A stretch of 64,000 bases of DNA from Ustulina deusta (taxonomy: Eukaryota; Ascomycota; Sordariomycetes; Xylariales; Xylariaceae): NCBI GenBank assembly GCA_023159155.1, contig JAJNNX010000019.1, positions 62,001 through 126,000 of the forward strand, in the 5' to 3' direction. The translations under genes were made by a program, and so were the position numbers. A model generated the notes under the pieces. It was not told the origin of the DNA, made no database searches, and was given only the letters and a program-made list of their open reading frames with translations. Positions 23,432-34,193 of the stretch are shown here, piece after piece; position 1 is the first letter of the stretch; each line of letters starts with the position of its first letter.

Positions 23432-25452
23432 TTATATCTTGAGCTGCTTTTTCTGCCACATTAGGAGTGTTGCTGGGATCTGCAATGCTGCTGAGACTGC
23501 CAGCACAAGGATTTGATGACTGTATCCCCCAGCAAGTATGTATCGAGCTTCTTCCTGAAGCACTTTCGGCAAAGTGGGCAGAATTTGGGTTAGAGTATCC
23601 GCATCGGAGATACCCAGTTGGGATGTAAGATGTGGCTGCACATAGCTGTTAAAGATGGAAGTCGAGATAGCAAGTACGATTGCACCACCCATAAATCTGA
23701 ATTGGGACCCGGCGCCGAGTGCAGTGGCTGATATGAGTTCTTCATTAGCGGAAGAGATCTCGAGAAATAGAGCATGAGCAAGTACCTACCATTGTCTTGT
23801 TTTTCATTAACAAAAGGGAGAAGTATGAAGAGAAGTGAAAAGTTGATACCACATCCCCATCCAGCAAGGACTTGGTACCCATAGATCCTAGAGGGTATAT
23901 CTAGTGTAGAAGGCAATGTACCTATCAAAGCAAATCCAAGTACTTGAAGCACAGATCCTAAGATTAGGAGGTACACGGGGGGGATCTTGAATTTCCCGGC
24001 AAGTATAGACGCAAAGATTGAGCCTATCGGAATGACCGCAGAGAATGGTATGAGTCTCACACCGGCATCAAGGCCGGAGGTGCCGTATACTAGTTGGAAC
24101 CTCTGGGGCAAGATGAACATGCAAATGACCGTGGGCCCTCCTAGAAGGATGAAGTTTCTATCAGACTTTGTTAGTCTCCCTAACGTGGGAATCTGATTCA
24201 GGCTCAGGGAAGGTTGTCGGCAGGCTTACAGTAATACACCCATCATTCGCCGATTTACAAGGAACCTCCAAGGTAGGATTGGCTCCCTTATCGTATCATA
24301 AAGCGTGACATGTCGTTCCCATACAGCTAAGCCTATCCAGAGAAACCCAGATACAGTCAAGAGCGTAATGACATAGGCAGATCTCCATGGAAACTTCTTG
24401 TCAGCTTCTTCAAAAGCTGAAACCAAGGCTAAAGTCGCGAAGAGGATAAGAATAGTGCCGGGTATATCTATGCGGCTGAGGGTGGACTTTGCAAATAAAT
24501 CTTTCAGGGTCTTTGATTGGTGATTAGGTTGATCCTGGTGCGGGAAGTCCTTGGGAATGGAAAAGAATGATATCAGAAGTGCTGGTACAGCTATCGGGAT
24601 ACTGTGACAATTATTAGAGAAGTCGACGATATAAATGCTATGATTAGGGATTCGAACTTAATAATGAATATCCATCTCCAGGTTGTGTTCGAGGATATAG
24701 CGCCTCCAACGATGGGCCCAAGAAGCAACGCCAGCGCATTGACTATAGAGATATTTGCGACAAACTTGGCGTATTGCTCCTGTGGGACAAGTTCGACAAC
24801 GATGATCGTAGCGAGGGACCAACACCCACCACCCCCGATGCCCTGGAAAGCTCTGAAGATAATCCTAGCGGGATGTTGGCATGGCATTTTTTAGAACTTG
24901 GAAGTTTTGATGATGACTCACAGTTGTACCATTGTCTGAGCAGCACTACAGGCAGCAGAGAATATGATGAAAAAGACAATTGAGGATAAGAAGATGAGCT
25001 TGCGACCGAAAATATCGCTGAATTTGGCACAGATCACAATGACACCTAAGATGGATGAGCTCATTACGAATGAAAAACAGGGAAAGGATTGAACAGACCA
25101 ACATATCCTAACAAATAACTGGAAACTACCCATCCTACGTCCTCAAACCCCTGAAGCTCATTGGTGATAGCTACCAGCGATGTGATGACTACGGGGACCT
25201 CGAGATTGACTAGGAACATCATGATTGCAATACTATAAAATATCAATATCTCAGTTATCAGTGTGAACACTCCCAGTTGATGACTCACGCTACGCAAATG
25301 AACCAGAATCTAACGCCGTGAATATATACGGCTTCATTTTGGCCACCAGACAGTTCAGATTCAGGTTTTGTAGTGTTGATTTCTTGCGAGGTTAGGTCTG
25401 ATTTACCACGAGCTTCTGGATCGACCACATGGCTGTTCCCTTCGTGATCCAT
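23432..25452 (-). CDS. MFS drug/toxin efflux transporter, 14-TM type (545 aa)
   Basis: A proton-coupled plasma-membrane exporter. Seven exons: 25452-25289, 25232-25099, 25045-24922, 24864-24658, 24601-24240, 24140-23790 and 23727-23432. The six GT-AG introns run 53-99 nt, and the exons sum to exactly 546 codons. A polar N-terminal tail of about 45 residues precedes the first membrane helix. Motif A appears as KFSDIFGRK after TM2, and the antiporter motif C as LLLGPIVGG in TM5, which together point to the DHA (drug:H+ antiporter) families. Total length and about 14 hydrophobic segments fit the 14-spanner branch that exports mycotoxins and fungicides. The chosen Met opens the tail; an in-frame Met 27 codons upstream would add an unlikely extension. 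It is a same-strand neighbour of the P450. The cargo is unknown. Confidence 0.9.
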
Positions 25453-26930
25453 GTTCAAGACTGTAATAGTGTAGTAAAGGTAGAAATTTGATTTGGGTAT
25501 GGCAGGAATGATGAGATGAGAGAACCGGAGCAAGAGGTAAGAGGACTCAAGAGGGGAGCAGTAGTTTAAATCAATGTTTTCAGTTAGAAGATATTATGCC
25601 AGGGACTGCCTTGTTGGCAGGGGTGAATCGCAGCATAATGCCACAATTTGGAGCCGGCCTGTATAAGCCTGCACATCCCAGTGCCGTGGGACAGTAAATA
25701 ACTTGTTATTGGCAGAATGATATTATTTATGTATGGAATAATTGGTGAGGGCACACCGTATCTGTGAGACAACTATCACCACCCACTCTGATGCACGACT
25801 CAAGGCCATGAATCTCTTTCCACACCGGGGCGGCGAAAATGCACCGGAACAAGCAAGCTAGGAGAACCTATCAATGTTACACCGAGGAAATACCGTATGC
25901 AATGTTCGTTTCAAGGTAAGACAGAGAGACAGGCTGTCAGCTGCCAACTAGTCGTAAGCCGCCTCTTCTCCTCCCTCATTTGCAGATCTGTATCGATGCC
26001 CAGGTAGTTGGCAAACTTCCAATACCCAAAACGTGTTTCAATATTTTACCATCTTACTTGTTGTGAGTTCACTAGCTGTATTCTACCAGCTCGATAATTA
26101 CCACTTCGGTTAAATTCAAACCGAGCAATCAACGCGCTGCCGTATATCCACCTAGCATTGACACTCGTCTGTAGCGGCTTATCCATCAGACTTCAAACAC
26201 AGATTTTGAATATCAACAAGGCCAGGTATGGTGTCGCGTGGAAACGAAAAAAAAAACTTTTTATTGTTCTGCACGTAAGGGAGCTGTAGGTGCGCAACAC
26301 CGTAATGCTTGATGCTGGACATCTTGTGAGCTGGACCACTCGGATGGGGGCGGCTTTTAAGACATGTTTGCCATTTGACCCCCCCGTATCCCTACCCGCA
26401 GTGGAATAGATTTTGTCGTTCGGTATCATATTGCAACCTTGTTTAGTTGTCGTACTTGGATGGATTCTATTATGGATACCTGCTTTAGTCTTTACGTCAC
26501 CCTAGTATATTTCGACAGGTTGGGTTTTGTATGGATCAGTGGATTATGACCATGGCTGCGATCGCTGAGAGTAACGAGGCTTCAGGACGTGCGATCACTA
26601 CATGAACGAATGTATTCTATTGGATATCTCTCCCATCCCTATTATATGGCATATAATATATGCCATTCCATTGGAACCACGGCGGCGCCATAACTCCTGA
26701 TTAGTACTGTTGTTAATTTGTGTAAGCAAGGCATAATGTGTGGCTTCGTTTCTTTCCTCTAGAAAATTAAGTTCTTTCAGATTACCATTTATACGATATG
26801 TTAGCAGGTAATATTGACTGCCTTTCTCTTTGCTAATGTCCAGTCACCAGCAGTCTTGTTGAACTAAACACCGACGCTCACCATATTGAGATTTCCTGTC
26901 TTCCATTTACTCAAAAACTTCACCAATTCA
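25453..26930. other. Divergent intergenic region, MFS and rhodopsin-domain genes
   Basis: The two flanking genes point away from each other, so both promoters should lie here. I see no supported ORF; frames at 25584-25772 and 26193-26429 (minus) have no domain. A 16-base inverted symmetry around atggcatataatatatgccat near 26646-26666 could form a hairpin or bind a dimeric regulator; that is speculative. Confidence 0.45.
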
Positions 26931-28553
26931 ATGGCATTCGATCTGCCCCCTGACTACGTTGGCAAGATAAGGGACAGTCCTGCAGCATCTCCCCCTCCCG
27001 GCGTTATCCCCAACTTCGACAACCCGCCCAATAACGATGGACTAGCCATTGCAGTGATTATATCAAGCATAGTGATAACAACACTCGCGGTCCTAATACG
27101 AGTCTATTCTAAAGTCTTTTGCACGAGAAGGGTGAAATTCGAAGACTGTTGGTGTCTCCTGGCTCACCCGAATTTGCCTTCCTAGTAAACTAACAATCAT
27201 CTAGATCTCGGGCTTGCCTCATTTGTAATCAGACCTCATCAATTTTCTGGTGCTATTTATATTTTCTAACATGACTAGCCTTTCTTCATTGCAGGAACCC
27301 TGGTGTTGGTCAGAATATCTCGCGGTCCTGGATTCTTCGTCCACCTGTGGAACCTTCACGTAAGAGACTTAGAGGAGTTTCTCTATGTTAGTGTTGCTTA
27401 TCAAGCTAAAAAGTTAGTACTCGATCGCTCACTACATATAGGCTTATGTCGTTTCGACAACTCTCTTCTGCGTTACACTTCTTCTAGCGAAGGTAGCGAT
27501 TCTCTTAGAATGGACTCATATATTTGTTGTGAAGTCGAACCGCAGTATATTCTATTGGACGTGCTATGGAATGATCGCTGTCAACACTGCTTTGTATCTT
27601 GCGACAATCATCACGATCACAAACGCCTGTAACCCACGAGAACGAATTTGGCAACGGTATCTTCCTGGAACTTGCATCGATCTCAATGCGTTCAATATCT
27701 TCATCACGGTTTTTCATTTGATTTCGGATATTCTTATGCTCCTGCTACCACAGATGGTCATTTGGAAGTTGAGGCTCGCCACAAAGCAGAAGGTTGGGGT
27801 TTCAGTGGTATTCTCCGGTGGTGCAATGTACGTCACACTTCATCTTGTAACCGTTCGGAATTACATAGTTCTAATCGAAAAATCAGCGCTTGTGTCTGGG
27901 CAGCTGGTCGAGTCGCGTCTGCCATTCATCTCAGCATATCTCGAGACACAACCGGTGCGTATAGTCAGTATATGTGAGTAATTGTTTGAGCTATTTTCTT
28001 CACTCTTTGGTGACTTTCAAAGTACCGAGGTTCCCTTTCGGCCCATCGTCATTTCTTGGAAATTCCCCGCGCTTTCGAAACACCTCCAGATTACCATCAA
28101 AATGGCGATTACTAACTCTGAGTGTCCGGCAGCATGTGGGGTTTAGCAGAAGTCACAACATCACAGATTATATTTTGTGTCCCTGCGTTCCCGATCATAT
28201 TTCGACAGACAAATTGCCTACATCGACTCTGCAGCTGTCTGCGGTCGAAGACAACCATAGCTCCTTTCCCACAACGTTTCCAGTTGAACAGCACGTTATC
28301 GCAATCGTCCCCAGAAACGGATCCCCAAACTACATCTGATTCTAGGTCCACAGTTTTAGGTGACGGAGGCCTCACAGAGTTAGAACCAACCCGATTACAA
28401 AGCAAGCAAGCTTTCGATGAACATCACGGTGACCCTGAATCCTATGGTGGACGAATACTCATTACTACGGAGATCAATATTACAACACAAGAGGGATCGG
28501 GGTCCCGAGGGAAGGTTAAGCCGAAGACCTATAAAGCTCCTTGGCAAAGATAG
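26931..28553 (+). CDS. Fungal rhodopsin-domain integral membrane protein (423 aa)
   Basis: Six exons: 26931-27153, 27205-27249, 27295-27386, 27442-27827, 27869-27973 and 28133-28553, with GT-AG introns of 51, 45, 55, 41 and 159 nt and a closed frame. The protein has a short Pro-rich N-terminal tail and then seven hydrophobic segments. It keeps the family landmarks: FED after TM1, SRGPGFFVHLW, AKVAILLEWTHIF, NACNPRERIW, and WGLAEVTTSQIIFCVPAFP in TM7. A Ser/Thr-rich cytoplasmic tail of about 110 residues follows. This is the abundant fungal 'rhodopsin domain' family (the SAT5/PTH11-like group). It lacks a retinal-binding Lys signature that I can see and is not a light-driven pump. PTH11-type relatives sense surfaces or hosts, but the role here is unproven. 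The start is the Met of MAFDLPPDY; an upstream in-frame Met at 26886 exists. Confidence 0.85.
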
Positions 28554-29289
28554 TAATTACATAGAAAGGGAGATCCCGAGTATGAAATAATACTTTCATC
28601 TAGCAAACCATGCGCGTAGTAAATTCTTAGTGTTCATTAGTGTTGGTTACTTTCCTAAAGCTACCTGGCTTTATAATTTCTTCTAGAGTTTTCTATTCAA
28701 TTGACTGCATCTCAAAAGTAGTCAGTCTAATATCTTTTAAGACGATAGAACACATCTTAACCTAGCAATAGAGGTTACCACCTAGAACATGCATATATTA
28801 GAATATTCTCACTCCCCTAAACCTTTGGCCTTCTGTACAAGCGGCAATTTCTTACTGTGATTTCTTAAATTGTATCCGCTTTGTACTCGAGATCCGTACC
28901 TTCTGTACCGAAACCTCTGGTCTATAGCTATTTGATAAAATAAAAAATATTTGCTAAGAGTGGTGGTCCCAGAGTGAAGGTGGGTCACAGGTAGGTCACT
29001 GGTGGTTGAAGTGTATGGGTAAGGGCTCAATATCATTGACTCCTGGGTCCTCTCCCAGTATTTTGCGGTGGAATCGGACCTTTATATAGTATGTCCTATA
29101 ATACAAGTCCACAGAGGCGGCTTCTAACCCCCTGCGACTCTGGTCCCTCACATGATATGAATAGAAAGCCCCTGATTAGACGATTTATACCACCGAGACA
29201 TGTCCAACAGAGTACTAAGAGACTCCGGTATACTTGCTGAAATACTGCTTTAGTGTCAAGAGGCGCTAGAGCTGTAGATTTTGTTTTCA
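28554..29289. other. Intergenic region, rhodopsin gene to TolB relic
   Basis: Convergent 3' ends meet here. The minus-strand frames at 28809-29036 and 29096-29395 are not genes; the second overlaps the tail of the TolB-like relic in another frame. Nothing else is seen. Confidence 0.45.
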
Positions 29290-31065
29290 TCAATACTGAC
29301 CTCTTAGCGGTACCCATATTGACCTGTGCTATACACGATGCGACCGTTGCGGGTCCAAACCGCATGCATCGTTGACACCGGTCGTAGCAGCGCATTGGAG
29401 ACCCGATCCGTCTAGGCGGATGGTGCGCACGTCAAGGTGGGTAGAACTGACTGAGCGACTGAAGACGATCCTCTCGCCATCTGGCGCCCAACCGGGCAAG
29501 TCGTCGCGCTGATCTGTGAGATTCCGGATGCTCTTGCCATTTAGATCCAGAACTACAGTAAGAGTAAAAGGCAGCAGAGGTGTGTGTTCAGAGAGCAATT
29601 AAGGACGAACTTGCTGCGTAAGCCGTTGCGCGCTGCCCATTCGCGAAAGACAATACAACGCCCATCCGCAGAGTATCTTGGGAAACCAGAGTTCACCGTG
29701 CCGTTGGTGAGGGCCTTGTAGTACGAGCCGTTCGCTGTTGTTCGGTATACTTTCGCGGCACTCGTTACGTGGGACTGGAATCGTGACCTAAGCCCAAATG
29801 CAACCCATTCGCCATCCGGTGACCACGCCGGCTGGGACGCGCCTGCAAGGCCCTTCGCCGTTAGTTTAGGGCCAATCTCGGCTGATGTGGCAGTGTCAAA
29901 TACGACTCGCCGGGTTAACCCATAGGGGTTGAATGTTCCGGTCGAGGAGCTGCTAAATTACTTCTCCGTCAGGATTGGCTTGCTTTGCAGCAAGATCCGA
30001 GAGAACACGTCGGTAAATCTGTACTCCTACTCGCTATCCCATCTGTAGATAGGCTTTCCTGGAGGCGGCCGTGTTCATCTGGGTACCTCGTAGACCATCA
30101 CTTTGCCGTCGGGTGACCATAATGATGATCGAAGGGTCCCATTCACAACTTTTGTTGCCTTTGGTGGACAAGGTAGTCTCGTAGACCATGTCAGTGGATT
30201 CCGAAATAGGAGCTTACATGAGGTGCTGGGTATAAGATCTTCCAACAGTGCTTGACAAACAACAATCTCAAAGGAGGTGCGTGGGAGGGCATCTACTACA
30301 CACCTTCAGGACGACGAGCGTTCCAGAGATCCAGAAGGTCTAATGGCGTAGATTGAAAGGGCTTGAGGATGCTCCCACCCTATTCCGTTACCATAGCCTG
30401 CCCAATCAGTGTTATGATCTAGTGAAGAGACAAGTCAGTTTCCGTCCGGCGATCACGGTGGATGGAAGTATCTGTCAGGCAAGTAAGGATCCCCAGCTAC
30501 CGCAGCTGTCTTTATATCCTCAACCCAGACGTTAGCTTCTGGTCACAGAACAGAACTACAACACTATACCGCGACACTAATACCAAACGTCGAACGTAGT
30601 CAAATCGGGCGTTTGACCTTGCTACAGCTATTACATGCGATCTTGCTTCCATCCGGAGATAGACAGACAACATCTTCCACGGACGGCGTTGATCGCAGCA
30701 TGTCAAGGCGGGACCTATCCAAGCGGACTCGATATATATCTGAGTTCTCATCCCCATTGCGCTCGCCGGTGAACAGGGTCCATTTGGCATCTGGCGAGAA
30801 AGCCACATGATAGTCTAACTGAGACATATTCCCCCGAAGCCTTCGGGCGTTCGTGCCATCGGCATTCGCTACATAAAGATCAGACCCTGAAGGTCCAATG
30901 CGGTTCATGGGAAATACGCCTTTCTTTCCGCTCGCAGCCGGTAGACTACGTGCTGAATGGACAGTAAAAGATGAGCTTCTGGCCCCTGCCATCGCCCGCG
31001 AAGCGTTCCGACTCATGAACTGCCGTGGCGGAAAAGCCAAGGATGGCAATCAGGGAAAGACGCAT
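29290..31065 (-). pseudogene. TolB-like (PD40/WD40-like) beta-propeller protein, broken
   Basis: A minus-strand relic of a secreted TolB-type six-bladed propeller. The ATG at 31065 opens a clear signal peptide (MRLSLIAILGFSATAVHES), but that frame stops at 30946 and the propeller continues in another frame from 31049. Successive blades are readable. SDLYVANADGTNARRL and VAFSPDAKW lie at about 30900-30780; SPDGSKIACNS at about 30640; WVEDIKTAAVAGDPYLPD and NGIGWEHPQALSIYAIRP at about 30525-30330. QPAWSPDGEWVAFG and SADGRCIVFREW are near 29860-29640; LPGWAPDGERIVFSR is near 29500; a last blade with GRIVYSTGQYGY is near 29340. Stops and frameshifts separate them, and introns cannot repair all of these. 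A diverged repeat (30538-30639) sits between two blades. The family is known in fungi; function, when intact, is extracellular and uncharacterised. Confidence 0.75.
30538..30639 (+). repeat. Diverged dispersed repeat, copy 2
   Basis: It matches 15834-15935. It lies between the SPDGSKIACNS and WVEDIKTAA blades of the TolB relic, where a continuous propeller would need only a few residues, so it may be a small insertion. Alternatively, copy 1 is an old fragment of the same gene. Confidence 0.5.
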
Positions 31066-31846
31066 TGGGCTGCCCGATGTGAGGTCACCGCACCCGAATC
31101 GATGAGCTGGGGATTGGCGATGTGAGCCAAGCTGCCCAGGCCCCAGTCTATATACTAAGAGTTGCGGAATCTGTATTACGATATTCTTCCATCCTCACGT
31201 GGCCCTTCCGGAGATACTTCCCTGCCCAGAGTAAGCGGCACGTTGTTCTATCTATACTAGTATAGGACTGGTACAGCGTAGAGACCGTGCAGTCCGTGCT
31301 ACATCTCCCGGTATCATGAGCGGGTATGTTAACCACCTTCCTAATCACCCAGATCTTGGCAGATCAAGGTTCTAGTTTCCCATTCGAGTGAGACTTAGCA
31401 AACGGACTTGTTGCAGGGGAATTCATAATTCGGCCTGAGGAATATAGCCGGTACTAAGTTTCCCATGTCCGTCCTTAATTTGGTATAATGAAACGTGCTG
31501 AGGACGGAGTAGGGATCTTCATCTGGTCGCGAGTAGCCAAGGGCCACCAGATACGGAGACTCAGTGGCGAATACAGCATCTCGATGGGTAAATATATAAT
31601 AGTGTACACAGAAATAACCTGACCGCTGCGCGTCGGACGCGCTCCATAAAGAAGCAGGTAAAATATATAGACAAGAATTGAAGTCATCACAATCACCGAC
31701 AAGTCTATAAACGCCATCCACGTGAGTTTCTGGACAATGCCCAGTTCATTCGGAAAGGCAAATCTCCAAGCTCACCCATGAGCTCAAAGAAGCTTGCAAG
31801 ATGATGGACTCTCCCAGGCCCTTAGTAGCCAACGATCCGCACCCGA
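31066..31846. other. Intergenic region, TolB relic to LPMO
   Basis: This holds the promoter side of the TolB relic and the 3' side of the LPMO gene. Overlapping minus frames at 31395-31721 are hydrophobic and Tyr-rich, but they have no recognisable family and no splice partner. Nothing else is supported. Confidence 0.45.
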
Positions 31847-33328
31847 CTACTGGCGCTGGCTCGCCCGTCTGTGCCTCCGCCCGCCACAATGGGGCTTCGG
31901 TTTAGGGGTCTGAGTGGGTTGCGCTGTAATCGCAGTAGGTCGCGGCGTGAAATCCGGTATTGGCTCAAGCGATGGAGATGATGAGGACGATGGCGTGGGG
32001 GTTACGGTCACAGTGACCGGCACTGAGCTCGTCACCACGACGCGGGTCGTCCTCGGGGTTTCCGACGAGGACGTATCCCGCGGCGCATCTTCCGCGTTGA
32101 GGGCGGCCGGGATGGGCCCAGGCGCCGGGTAGTCGTTGCTCTTGAGCTCGTATGCCGGCGGGCCGGTGAAATCCTTCGCGGAACAATGCGCACCAAGGTC
32201 CTTACACTTGTCTCCCCAGACCTCGCAATTGCGCCCGCCAGACGGCAGTTGCTGTGCCCAGCATGCATCTGCCTGACTCCAGCAATCCTTGACGGCGTTC
32301 CAGCAATCGGTTGAGTTATTCGTGTATGGGGGGACTTCGACACCGCACCAGTTTCCATTCAAGAGAATACAAGAGTCGGGGATTTCGCCTTCCGTTTGGT
32401 GTATCACTTTGCCACTAGATGCTTTCAGGACGGGAGCAGGCACAAATGGCTCGGGTCCCATCATTGGATATGGCTTCTTGGGGTCGGCATATTCTTCGTC
32501 GGTGTAGATATTGTAGGTCACCGAAGGGTCGCCCTTCTGCAAGTATCCTGGAATGCTGACGCTCTTCTCAGATGGGATGTTCAGATCACCGGTCACAGAG
32601 CTCTCGATGAATACCTGTGCGCAACCGATGTAGAACTGCGGCTCGACTTCCGGCGTCACGTTATGCATTGCCACGACTTCTGGGCGGAACAGGTAGTTCC
32701 CTGCTGGTAGAGCAGTGGGAATTTGTATAGAAATCAAACCGTTGGTGTCAATGATTTTCTCTGTTGCCCATTTGTCGGCTTCCATGTCGTACCCCTCACC
32801 CCAGAGCTTGAACCAGCCAGGCCCTGTGGCATCTGCGCTAAGACTTGAAAGCCGCTTAGCATATACGGCAACGGGCCCCTTACTATCACACTTTGTGTTA
32901 GTTATCGCCATTCCGACATGGTTTGTGAGCGTGCAAGACGCGATTCCCGTCCGAAAGAGGCCTCTATACTCTCAAAGTGGCCAAGACATGAAGAAGATGA
33001 GATCAGAAATTACTTACTGGCTCTCGTCAATGAAGCCTTGGCCAGCTCTGCTAGGGTTAAGCCGATACTCAAAGGTCAGCTTGGCCCCCGCGGGCGCTGG
33101 GCAAGTGTAGTTCACCGGAACTGTACCGCTCATACCACAGGCCATCTCATCACTAGACAAGTCGCGGACGGGCGAGTTTGAATGTGGTAGGTCAGTATTC
33201 TGTCGGACACAGGTTCCGTCACCCTGCCCTTGCTTCACATCGTTGATATACAGGGTTGTGAACAAAGTATGGGCGTCGGCTACAGCGAACAGAGAGGTCG
33301 CTAGACCAAAAATGGAAAACGATTTCAT
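31847..33328 (-). CDS. AA9 lytic polysaccharide monooxygenase with Cys-rich C-terminal extension
   Basis: A secreted copper enzyme that oxidatively cleaves cellulose or related beta-glucans. Two exons, 33328-33018 and 32882-31847, with a 135-nt GT-AG intron, give 448 aa. Signal peptide MKSFSIFGLATSLFAVADA is cut before His20, the N-terminal His of the copper histidine brace. The splice itself rebuilds DESHKGPV, carrying the second brace His (104). The secondary-sphere His177 (VAMHN), Gln186 and axial Tyr188 (QFYIGCAQ) are all present, so the active site is complete. After the catalytic domain (to about residue 250) comes a module with eight Cys between 275 and 337 (NGNWCG, DCWNAVKDCW, CEVWGDKC). 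A Ser/Thr/Pro linker and a basic tail follow, with no CBM1. Expression is likely induced on plant polymers, by family analogy. Confidence 0.92.
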
Positions 33329-34193
33329 CGTTGAACGAGGACAAAAAAATAAAGCGACCAAGTTGCGGCAGACTTTCGACGAACTGAAGATAGTTTCCAA
33401 GGGAAAAAAAAATTACGACTCAAACGTTCAACGGCGAGTGAGAAATGAAGACGATGGCTCGACCTGAAGCCAGAAAGGAACGTATGAAAATGATAGTAGC
33501 ACCTCGCTACAGCGAGTAGAATTTTCAAAAAATGCGAGAAAAGAAGGTAATGCTCATTATAGAGAGGATGCCTCTGGGCAGAGAAGAAAGAGAGACGACT
33601 AGAATAGACCCCATCTCGACGGCCACGAGAGTAGGCCGGTGAGTTCTTAAGTCATATGTGCACCGCGTCCTATCAAGAAATAAATGAGGGAACGGTATGC
33701 GACTATAAGAGACTTGGCAGGAGTACTGCCCAATAGGCTTGTCGCATTCTTGCAGACGGTGGCGTTTATAGTCTCTCCTTCATCTGTGTAAACGCTTGTG
33801 GGCAACCCAACCGAACGAGGAACAATAGGCGCCTCAGTTGGGGCGGTGTTTCGACCAAAGCATGCCAAGACACTGATCTCCCCGCATTCTGTTTCGAAAC
33901 ATGCAACCTCGGATAGGTGCTAGCTTGCGGCTGGGAAGACATGGGGATGATCTACGCTCCATCAAGGACTCGAAGACATTCCACTTTCGCCTTTTTGCGC
34001 ATTTTTAATTTACTACCTACCAAATACTGGGCCAAATGTAGTAAGGCTACTCGACTGCAGTAATCGTAAAGGATAATCTTAGGACTGCGGCTCGCTACTC
34101 CAAGGAACTCAGGGCGGCGCTTTGGTTTCAAAGTATTGTAATTAAGGTGATTCGTTGCTTCGTGGCTCATAGACAAACCTTGATCACCATCAA
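33329..34193. other. Intergenic region, LPMO to APC8
   Basis: Promoter side of the LPMO and terminator side of the APC8 gene. A 73-codon minus frame at 33647-33868 has a protein-like composition but no partner exon or family. No other feature is seen. Confidence 0.45.
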
